The position numbers and the translations under genes were made by a program. From Thraustochytrium sp. TN22 (Eukaryota; Sar; Bigyra; Thraustochytrida; Thraustochytriidae): a DNA stretch of 64,000 bases. The stretch is taken from NCBI GenBank assembly GCA_013306675.1, contig JABLUY010000170.1, forward strand, positions 1 through 64,000. Reading direction: 5' to 3'. A model generated the notes under the pieces. It saw only the letters and a list, made by a program, of their open reading frames with translations, ran no database searches and was not told the origin of the DNA. Positions 49,662 through 58,800 of the stretch are shown in pieces (the first letter of the stretch is position 1; every line of letters starts with the position of its first letter).

Positions 49662-50500
49662 TCCGGCCTGCGCCCGCAGCTCGAGGCGGCGCTGCGCTCG
49701 TGGGTCGAGGAGCAGCGCTCCGCCGTCTCCAACGTGCGCAACACGGAGTTCAAGACGCACCCGGGCGTGCTCTCCGCGCTGCGGCGCCTGCCGCGCCTCG
49801 TCGACATGCTCACGGCGCTCTGGGACGAGGCCGCCGTGCGCCGCCGCACGCTCTGCCCGCGCGAGACCTATGACTCGCGCTCCACGCGGTTCGCCGAGAA
49901 CGCGCTCGGCACGGGCCTCGACCTGCTCACCACCACCGTGCTGCAGGTCGCGGAGCGCCTCTGCGCGGCGCAGGACTCCGCCGCGGACCGCCTGCGCGTG
50001 CAGAACTTCCACTTCGCCGTCGAGACCCTGCCGTCGCGCGGCGGCACCGCCCTGCAGGCCGTCGCGCTCGAAGCCAGCAAGGAGTTCGAGGCCGCGCTCG
50101 ACCGCTTCGTCGCCGCGCTGCTCGAGCGCAACCTCCCGGCGCTCCTCGCCTTCGTGCAGGAGGTCGACGCGCTCCTGCAGTCCTGCGAGCTCGCGCAGCT
50201 CGTCTACCACAAGCCGCGCGTGCAGCTAGCCGCCGTCCTCCAGGCCAACGCCGAGGCCGACCTGCGCGCCGGCCTGCGCTCCATCCGACACGAAGTCGAG
50301 GTCCAGCTCTCCAAAAACCCGCCCGTCTGCGCCATGGTGCTCGCTTCCGTGAGAACCACCTTCCTCGACACCTACAAGCGATACGTGCACCTCATCGCCG
50401 ACGGCTACGGCGACATCGTCAAGCCCACACTCGAAGACGCCGCCTCCTTTGCGCGATCCGAACTAAGGATCTGCCGGTGGCGACGCAAACGTCGTGTAAA
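49662..50500 (+). pseudogene. Duplicated 3' third of Sec3 (5'-truncated fragment)
   Basis: From the shared tccgg (49662-49666; 39367-39371 in Sec3) onward the sequence matches the Sec3 gene almost base for base for about 800 bp, with only a few differences (for example gtctac for gtctat, gtgctcgct for gtgctcact). It encodes the C-terminal helical body starting GLRPQLEAALRSWVEEQRSA. No Sec3 promoter, PH-like domain or coiled coil precedes it; instead the 3' flank of GTPase copy 2 does. Near the end one extra base (gaactaagg against gaactggg) replaces the last residues with a basic tail. It is presumably non-functional. High identity implies recent duplication, gene conversion, or an assembly artefact. 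Confidence 0.88.
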
Positions 50501-51124
50501 GTACAAGTTTCAAACAAAGGACTAAGACTTGGCAGCAGCAACCCATCACCGCGCGCTTCGATCCTGCGCGAGCGACGAGACAGCGGCGTCGCGGCGAGAC
50601 CAAGTATTCGGCGCTTGTTTGAGAGCAGCCAACGTCGCCCAAGGTCGCGGCGGCCGGGCGGCGGCGGCCTGGCGGCTCGGTCGGCCTTTCTGGAAGACAA
50701 CTGCAAACGGCGCGAACCACTGGCAGTCTGGCACCGGCACTGGCCGAGGAAAAGGATCGATCGCCCGCACTCTCGTTGCTCGACCGATGTTCGGCGCCTC
50801 GTGCTTACGTGCCGTCGGCCGCAGCGACGCAGCTCCACTGAGAAGCAGCCTGCCAGGCCTGCCTGCCTTCCAGCCCGGCACGGACCCACGGAGCACTGCT
50901 TGGTCAGGGCTGATCAAGGCTGTCACGGTGCCAGTGCCGGTGCCAGTGCTTACTTAAAAAATGCCCACACAATCCGACACTGTGAAAGTCATCGAAAGAA
51001 AGTGGTGATGGAGTTCAAAGTTTGCGTCTCGCCTGGCTGATTTATGCTGATGAAAAGAGCACGTGGCCCGGGGTCAGCGTGACTGCAAATCCGCAACGGC
51101 GATTCCGAGTCGGAGCGCGCTGCG
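50501..51124. other. Spacer before the third GTPase-repeat gene
   Basis: The first about 250 bp are a diverged copy of the Sec3 3' flank at 40204-40440, with several indels. The remainder, up to the ATG at 51125, resembles neither other upstream region except for the final gcgctgcgatggcggagg. No gene is seen. Confidence 0.55.
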
Positions 51125-54100
51125 ATGGCGGAGGGGCACGAGGCGCCTGACTGGGTGCGGGTGGACCTGACGGCGTACGAGGTGCTAGACTTGGACGGCA
51201 GCGCCGAGCACAGCGATGAGGAGGTGAGAGAGGCGTACGAGACGAAGCTTCGTAACTCCACTGCCCAGCAGGAGCGCGCGCGCTTTGGCGAGGCCTTCCG
51301 GACGCTCGAGACGGAGGCGCGCCGCAATGGCTATCGCCTGGCCTGCAGCATGCAGGATCAGTGGTCCGTGGCCTCCCAGAATGCCGAGAGCTCCGACGCA
51401 GTCGTGCACGGCGGCATCGCCGAGACGCTCTGCGCGCCTGATGCGCCGTACGCGCGCCTGCTGGACGCCGCGCTCAAGGTGCGCGGGAACTTTGAACTGC
51501 AGCTGCCGCAGATCGTCGTTTGCGGCACGGAGAGCCAGGGCAAGTCGTCCACGCTCGAGCGTATCGCGATGCGCGACATCTTCCCGCGCGACCGCAAGTT
51601 CTGCACCCGAATGCCCGTTCGCCTCATGCTGCGCACGAGCCGGCACCAGAACCAGGTCATCATTCGGCTCGTGAGCACCGAGACGGACGAAGTTCTGCGC
51701 GCATCGGAGCCGCAGATCTGCACGACGGGCGACCAGTCGGACGAGCCCTTCTCGTCACAGGTCGCGGAGCTCATCCGAGACTTCATCCGTGCCGAGCACC
51801 CGGACGACACGGGGCGCGCCGTGGTCATCGATCGCGAGGTGCAGATCGAGATCCGCGCGCCGGCGGTGCCCACGATCGATCTTGTGGACCTGCCTGGCAT
51901 CGTGCTCGCGCCTGAGCACGCGCGGGAAGCGACGATAGCGCTGACGCGACGCATGCTCGAGCAAGAACACGTGCTTGTGCTGGCTGTTGTCTCAGGGCGC
52001 TCCGAGTCGCTGCACAACAATGGCATCTGGCCGCTGCTGCGTGAGAGCGGCAAAGAAGCCATCGTCGTGCTCACCAAGGTGGACCAGGAGGACGGCGACG
52101 AGGACTTCGCGGCAAGGCTCGCCCGAGACCCGTCCGTGTTTCCCGACGATGTCCCGGTCCACGCGGTGGTACCCGTGGTGAACCTCGACACGCGCAAGAA
52201 GAACGACGCAGCCGCGCTGCGGCAGTCGTACTCCGCCGAGGAGACCACGCTTCGCGCCGTGTGCGAGGCGACCGGCGTGGAGTACGACCCACGCCAACAC
52301 GGCATGGCGGGAGTACTGGAAGCGCTCAACGCGATGGTACGCGAGTACATGCGGGACACGTGGGTCGATGCCGAGCTGCAGCGGTGCGAGCAGGAGCTCA
52401 AGCAACTCTTCACGCAGCTTTGGGCGCTCGGCACTGCGCCGCGCGCTGTCACGGAGAGCGCCCTGCGAGCCGAGCTCGAGCTTGGTCTCGCGGAGCTCAA
52501 GAAGCTCAGAACGTGCGATGTTCTCGCCGCCCTTGGGGGCCTGGGGCTCGAAGATGCGCAGCCACTGCCGGCAAGAGCGCCATTCATCGAGCGGATGGAG
52601 CTAGTCGACGAACTCGAAGCTTCGCTGGTCGCGAACATGGCAGAGACGATCTCCGAGGTGTGGCGCCGCTATAAGGAGCTCGCCAAGCGTGAGCTCGTCG
52701 AGGAGTCCGCGCTGCCGCTGCGCTTGGCTCGCTTCCCGGCAGTCGAAGAGCACGTGGACGGCGTGTTGGATGAAGCGTTCGACGCGGTGCATGCTCGCGT
52801 GGTGGAGCGCGCCACCCGTGTCGCGCGGTCGTGCCTTTCAGCTCTGATGACGGCGAGCGACCGCATCGATGCCAGACACTTCTACGAGGGCCTTGAGACC
52901 GGCATCGTGGGTGTTGTTGTGGGCGCCAGCCGGCTCACACAGACCCTGCGCGATGCGTTTGCCGGAGGTTTGGAGGATATCGACCTGCAGGAGGAGCATG
53001 ATGCTGCGGCGCAACGCCGGCTGCTCGAGGACCGCATCGATGCGGTGTACGAGACGGCCAACGTGCTCGTGCATTTGAAAGACCGCGACGACCTTCCTGA
53101 AGCCCTTGTTGCCATGCGCTGCCTGAGAGATGGCGGCCGCACGGCGGAGGTAAAGAAGGTGGTGTCGGGAGGCGAGATACCGTCCGCGCTGCGCGACGTG
53201 CTCCTGGTCGGAGATACGGACTACGTGGCGGAGTGTCTTGCGATTGAAGTACTGGTGGAGCGGGCGCACAGCATCGCGAACCTCAGGTCTCGGAGATCCG
53301 CACTCAAGCTGGTCAAATCCCGCGACGTGTGGAGGGATAGGGCTTATGATGACTGGGAAGATGATGACTGGGAAGATTCCCTTTTGAAAGCGATTCCGAG
53401 ATGCTCAGAGGTTTGGTCTGACCGGCGCTTCATCATTGATGCTACAGGGTGTCTCGGATCTTTGCTGCAATTCACGTCGGATGAGCTGCGCGCGGACAGG
53501 GACGTGGTGCTGGGGGCGATAAAGCAGGATGACTTGGCGCTCAAATACGCGTCGGAGGAGCTGCGCGCGGACAAGGACTTTATGCTTGAGGTGGTCAAGC
53601 AGAGCACGATTGCGCTCGGATACGCGTCGGAGGAGCTGCGCGCGGACAGGGACGTGGTGCTGGAGGCGGTCAAACTGAACAGTATGGCGTTAGAATTTGT
53701 GTCGAAGGAGCTGCGCGCGGACAGGGACGTGGTGCTGGAGGCGGTCAAGCAGAGCGGCCGGGCGCTCAAATACGCGGAGGAGGAGCTGCGCGCGGACAGG
53801 GACGTGGTGCTAGCGGCGGTCAAGCAGAGCGGCTGGGCGCTTCTAGACGCGTCGGAAGAGCTGCGCGCGGACAGGGACGTGGTGCTGGAGGCGGTCAAGC
53901 AGAACCCCGTGGTGTTCGAAGACGTGTCGGAGGAGCTGCGCGCGGACAGGGACGTGATGCTGGATGCGGTCAAGCAGGACGGCTACGCGCTCGCATACGC
54001 GTCGGAGGAGTTGCGCGCGGACAGGGGCGTGGTGCTGGAGGCGGTCAAGCAGAAGTGCTGGGCGCTCGGATACGCGTCGGAGGAGCTGCGCGCGGACAGA

Positions 54101-54505
54101 GACGTGGTGCTGGAGGCTGCCAAGCAGGACGGCGGGGCGCTCAGATACGCGTCGCAGGAGCTGCGCGCGGATAAGCGCTTCATGCTGAAGGCTGTCAAGC
54201 AGGACGGCTACGCGCTCCAATACGCGTCGCAGGAGCTGCGCGCGGACAGGGACGTGGTGCTGGAGGCGGTCAAGCAGGACAGCGGGGCGCTCCAGTGCGC
54301 GTCGGAGGAGCTGCGCGCGGACAGGGACGTGGTGCTGGAGGCGGTAAAGCAGGAGGGCGGGGCGCTCCAGTTCGCGTCGGAGGAGCTGCGCGCGGACAAG
54401 GACGTGGTGCTGGAGGCTGTCAAGCAGAGTGGAGCTGCAATCATCTGTGCTTCTCAGGACCTGCAGAAGGACCCTGATGTACTTGCATCCCGTAATTCTA
54501 AGTGA
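51125..54505 (+). CDS. Dynamin-like GTPase with DUF4116-type repeats, copy 3
   Basis: A 1,126-residue paralogue of copies 1 and 2. The ATG at 51125 is the first codon of the conserved MAEGHEAPDWVRVDL. The J-like segment (18-75), G1 GTESQGKSS (134-142), G3 DLPG (255-258) and G4 TKVD (317-320) are all present, and residues 1 to about 690 are almost identical to copy 2. Divergence begins around residue 720, just before the array (inserted YDDWEDDDWED), and the array has about 14 units whose variable positions differ from those of the other two copies. The final SGAAIICASQDLQKDPDVLA is shared with copy 1 rather than copy 2. The stop is followed by the same pyrimidine-rich tctctctgccag found after copy 1. 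Confidence 0.86.
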   Translation: MAEGHEAPDWVRVDLTAYEVLDLDGSAEHSDEEVREAYETKLRNSTAQQERARFGEAFRTLETEARRNGYRLACSMQDQWSVASQNAESSDAVVHGGIAETLCAPDAPYARLLDAALKVRGNFELQLPQIVVCGTESQGKSSTLERIAMRDIFPRDRKFCTRMPVRLMLRTSRHQNQVIIRLVSTETDEVLRASEPQICTTGDQSDEPFSSQVAELIRDFIRAEHPDDTGRAVVIDREVQIEIRAPAVPTIDLVDLPGIVLAPEHAREATIALTRRMLEQEHVLVLAVVSGRSESLHNNGIWPLLRESGKEAIVVLTKVDQEDGDEDFAARLARDPSVFPDDVPVHAVVPVVNLDTRKKNDAAALRQSYSAEETTLRAVCEATGVEYDPRQHGMAGVLEALNAMVREYMRDTWVDAELQRCEQELKQLFTQLWALGTAPRAVTESALRAELELGLAELKKLRTCDVLAALGGLGLEDAQPLPARAPFIERMELVDELEASLVANMAETISEVWRRYKELAKRELVEESALPLRLARFPAVEEHVDGVLDEAFDAVHARVVERATRVARSCLSALMTASDRIDARHFYEGLETGIVGVVVGASRLTQTLRDAFAGGLEDIDLQEEHDAAAQRRLLEDRIDAVYETANVLVHLKDRDDLPEALVAMRCLRDGGRTAEVKKVVSGGEIPSALRDVLLVGDTDYVAECLAIEVLVERAHSIANLRSRRSALKLVKSRDVWRDRAYDDWEDDDWEDSLLKAIPRCSEVWSDRRFIIDATGCLGSLLQFTSDELRADRDVVLGAIKQDDLALKYASEELRADKDFMLEVVKQSTIALGYASEELRADRDVVLEAVKLNSMALEFVSKELRADRDVVLEAVKQSGRALKYAEEELRADRDVVLAAVKQSGWALLDASEELRADRDVVLEAVKQNPVVFEDVSEELRADRDVMLDAVKQDGYALAYASEELRADRGVVLEAVKQKCWALGYASEELRADRDVVLEAAKQDGGALRYASQELRADKRFMLKAVKQDGYALQYASQELRADRDVVLEAVKQDSGALQCASEELRADRDVVLEAVKQEGGALQFASEELRADKDVVLEAVKQSGAAIICASQDLQKDPDVLASRNSK

Positions 54506-54665
54506 TACTCTCTTCTTTTTTGTCTCTCTGCCAGAAGGTGGAGGACGACTCGTACAACTCGGAGCAGGGCGATCGCCACTTGCAGAGCTCCAAGCAAGCA
54601 GGCAGGGGGGCGACGCGTCCGGTTCGCGCGTGGAGAGGCGCGGGCGCGCGGGAGAGGAGAGCGTG

Positions 54666-55654
54666 ATGTTGGGCCGCGCTGTGTCGGGCGGCACGGACGG
54701 GAGCGCTGGGGGTGGTTCACGGTCGCGCGGATCGGCGCCGCCGCCGCTGCATGCGAGCAACTCGTTCACGGCGAGCTCGCTCGTGCCGTCCGCGGCGGGC
54801 GGCGCGGCGGAGGAGGCCGAGCCGCGCTCGAGCTCTGGCGCGCACCGCATGCGGCTCACCGCCAAGGCCGGCAGCGCGACCGGCAGCAGCGTGGCCAGCG
54901 CCAGCAGCGCCCGGCACCAGCCAGGGGGGGCCAAGGCGGCGGACGAGGACGCTGCGGCCGAGGGCGGGGGCTTGCGGCCGGACGAGGTCGAGGTGCGCCG
55001 CCAGGTGTCCGAGGACTTTCGCCACGCCAGCAAGGGCGCCTACTTTGAGCCCAAGACCTCGGAGCTGCTGGAGCGCAACCTCGGCCGCATCGACTCTGCG
55101 ATGGAGGCCAACGACATGGCCGCCTTTGGTACGTTTCACAACATGCACGTGACTTAGCTGAAGCGGCTGATGGGCTGGCGTGCGCTGGCAGGTCACAACA
55201 AGCAGGATGTCTTGAGGGGGATTAGCGAGATCCGCAAGCGACAGGTGGACATTTTCCGCCACCAAATGCACCTCGAGTTCAGGTACGTGCGCAGACGCTG
55301 GTCCCTTGGAACGGTCGCTGACGAGCGGGCGAGCGGGTGGCGCGCAGCCTGTCCATGGACGAGAACGAGGAGGAGAACAGCGATGCGGAGCAAAAGATCT
55401 TCTCGTCCGAGGGCTTCTCGGAGGAGTTTCAAGAAAAGTTCAAGAAGAAGGAGCGCGTCTTGGACGGCATCCACGGGATGTTGCAGGATCTGACCAAGCA
55501 GCTGCAGGAGGTCAACTCGGCCAGCGTCGTGTCGCACATGGCGGCCGATCCGAGCTTCACGGAGGACGCTCGCCAGCGTGGAGCGGAGGAGGCCGCTGCT
55601 GACCTCGGCTTCCGCGACATGTCAGACCACGGGTGGGGCCTACACGCGGAGTGA
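54666..55654 (+). CDS. Three-exon coiled-coil protein, copy 2 (intact)
   Basis: I do not recognise this family. Proposed exons are 54666-55128, 55192-55282 and 55348-55654, giving 286 residues. Introns of 63 and 65 nt both start gtacgt and end cag; intron 1 contains an in-frame stop and a ctgaag branch-like motif. Copy 1 has the same junctions with introns of 66 and 69 nt, and indels fall in the introns while the exon frame is kept, which supports the model. The first 110 residues are Ser/Gly/Ala-rich. Then come helices (FRHASKGAYFEPKTSELLER, NLGRIDSAMEANDMAAFGHN, ISEIRKRQVDIFRHQMHLEF) and an acidic-led coiled coil (EEFQEKFKKKERVLDGIHGM, LQDLTKQLQEV). No membrane anchor is present. It may be a small trafficking-complex subunit, but this is only an impression. 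The start could lie in an upstream exon. Confidence 0.6.
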
Positions 55655-55800
55655 CCAGTGACCTTGACTAGCGGACTGACTGTGGAAGTCCTGACATTGG
55701 TTTCCTTTCCTGTGTGTTTTGAAAATCAACACGCGGACTGACGATTGCTTTCCTTCGGAATTGACGGCTGCTTTCCTTCTTTGTATGTAAAGTGTACAAG

Positions 55801-58800
55801 TCAAATGGTGTGGTCACCTGGGGTAGAAGCGTGTGTCTGGTGACCACTCTCATGTTCATGTTCATTGGCAGCTCGCGGGCGCGGCTCCTTCCCGTCGTAG
55901 GTTTTCATCCAGGCGTCGAGCGCGTCCATGTCGGTGGCCGTCTGCGGCAGGTCGTGCACCCAGCCCTTCTCGCGACAGACCTCAATGAATCGCTTGCAAA
56001 TGCCGGAGGACTCGAGCGTGCGCGCGGCGCCGACGACAATGAGCTTGGTCTTGGCTCGTGTGAAGGCGACGTTGAGGCGGCGGTAGTCCTTGAGCAGGCC
56101 GCCCACGTCGTTGGTGGTGTTGGAGCGGACCAACGAGATGATGATGCAGTCCTTGTCGCGGCCCTGGTATCGGTCCACGGTGGCGCACTCGACGTGCTGG
56201 AACCTGTCCACGGCGGCGCTCAGCGCGCGCAGCTGCGAGCGGTACGGCGTGATGATGCCGATCTGCTCCTCGTCGGCGCCGGAGGCGACGAGGCCGGCGA
56301 CCACGCGCTGCACGACGCGGGCCTCGAACTTGTTTTCGAGGCGGCCGTGGTGCTTGGTCTGGTGACTCGTGCCGCCCCGGGCCTTGGGGTCCCCTTGGGA
56401 GATTTGCGAGACGAGGCCGGTGCCGCCGGCGAGCGGGCTGGACGCCGCGCGGCGCGCCTCGGCCTCCTGGTTCATCTTGACGCGGCTCTCTTCCGAGCCG
56501 TCGACGCCGTCCGTGTTGAGGAAGGCGACGCTCACGTCGGCCGCCAGGACGTCCGCGAGCCACTGCTTGGTCTGCGTCTGTGACTTGCGCAGGAGCACGG
56601 GGTTGACGTGCTCCTCCTTGGCCCAGTAGCGCGGGAGCGCGAGGCGCGCGTTCGCGACCTCCTCGCTGCCGGCCTTGAGCTCGCCACGGTAGACGAGCTC
56701 GTTCGCGACGTACTGAATGTCCTCGTTCATGCGGTACTGAAGAGTGAGCTTGACCTCGGCGACGCGGTCGTTGGCCGAGCCGAGGCGCTGCAGCAGCGAC
56801 TTACTCATGCCCATGCGCTCCGCGGCAATGTTCTTGACGAGCGGCGGGAGCTGCTTGTCGTCGCCCACAACGACAAACCGCTTGCCGCGGCACGCGGGGC
56901 CGATGACAAAGGGCTGCGTGACCTGGCCGGCCTCGTCGACGATGACAAAGTCAAACTCGCGCCGCTGCACAATGGGCGAGCGCACGCCCATGCAGGTGAC
57001 GCCGACGATGATGTGGCTGTCCTCGCGGAGCTGGCCGAGCTCCTCGAGGGACATGCGGCCCACGAGGTCCTCGTGCAGCGCCTTGTCAACCTTCTCGGCC
57101 CGGCCAATGCGCTTGACGGGGAAGTTCCCGGCGTCGTCCTTGATCTTGAGCAGGATGCCGTCCAGCGCACTGTGCGTGTAGGCGCAAACCAGCACGGAGC
57201 AGCCCAGGCGGTAGAGCGTCTGCACGATGAAGCTAATGGTGGTGGACTTGCCAACGCCGGGCAGGCCCTGCACGCACACGTAGTCCTTGGCCGCCAGCAC
57301 ATAGCCGACCATCCTGCGTTGGTCCTCGTTGAGCTGCGTCAGGTATCGCTGGTGCATGTCCTCCATGACCGGGTCCGCAACGTGGCCGGCCGGCCCGCTC
57401 ATGGCAAAGGTCGGCCGCGCGCCCTTGTGCAGGTAGCGGTACGCGTCCTGCAGGCTATCGAACTTGACATTGCCGCTCCACACCTGCTTCGGGAGGTTCT
57501 GCTCCTCGCGCAGCGCCCTCGACGCCAGCCCGCCGTCCGCAGTTCCCTGCTGCGCGCCGCCCCCCTGGAAGACCTCGAAGAGGTCCATGGCGTCTTTGCC
57601 GTCGTCCACGAAGCCCGGCTCGACCAGGTCAATGATGAGTCTGCGGTGCCGCTCGCGGCGTTCCTGCATGAGCCAGTACAGGCTGGTCTTGGAGTCGCGG
57701 ATGGTGCCGAAGCGCGTCTCGTCCTTGTCAATGCGCCAGTGCAGCGAGGCGATGTCGCCCTCCTTGGGCAGGTGCACCGGGTTTTCCGCGATGAGCTCCA
57801 CGGTGTCCTTGGTGAGAGCGTGGATGGTCCCGAGACCCACGGCGTGCTGCCTGCCTTCAATGCCGATCGTGACGAGCTCGCCCTTTTCAAAGTTGAGCTG
57901 CTCGATGGACGGAAACGGCTCGTCCGTGGGCGCGCGATGGCGCCGGAAGGTGGTGATGAAGCGGCGGGAGAGGAAGGAGACTTCGCGCAGCCGCGTGGAC
58001 ACGAGCTGCATGGACGCGATGCAGCGTCCGCGGTTCTCCCGCTCCGGGCCCGTCATGGTCCATAGCTCCCTGTAGCGCGACTCGCTCGTGCAGTTCTCCA
58101 GGTGGATCATCTTTGACCACTTGCGCAGGTACTCCACGTGCGGCTCCGCGAGCTTGGGCGCGCACTCCTCAAAGTGCTCCTCGCGCAGGCCGCTGGACTC
58201 CGGCGTCCCATTCTCCAGGGCGCGGTGCAGCGTCATGCAGGACGCCTTCTCGTAGCACGTATTGCACACCTGCCGCAGGTTCCCGGCCACCGCGGGCAGC
58301 TTAAAGTCCTCAATGTCCGGGACCTCATCGTCCTCGCCGTCTCCCTTCTTGTGCTCCGTCTCCTGCTTGCCGCCGTTCAGGTGCGTGGCGCTGCTGCGGA
58401 CGTGCACGGGTGCCGACTGCTTGACGAAGAGATTGCGCTTCTGCAGCACGGGCGCCACGTGCTCGTGCATGATGGGCACCCAGTTCAGGGACACCTTGTC
58501 CGGACGCGGCATCTTGGGGCTCTCGTTTGGCCCGCCGCGGGAGTCCCGCTCCTTGGTCACGTACATGAGCAGGCCGGCGCCCGCGTCTTCGTCGCTCATG
58601 AGGCTGAGCCCGTGATAGCGATCCTGGAGCATGAGCGAGTACAAGAGCACCTGCGCGTGGTGCTCCGTCTTGCCGTTGCCCGTCTTGAGCTCCACGGCCG
58701 CCAAAACCTCCCGAGCCGCCGCGTCCCCGGTGCGCCTGAACCGCACCTGGGCCAGCAGGTCCGGGGTGCCAACGATGCCCCACATGCTCGACCAGATCTT

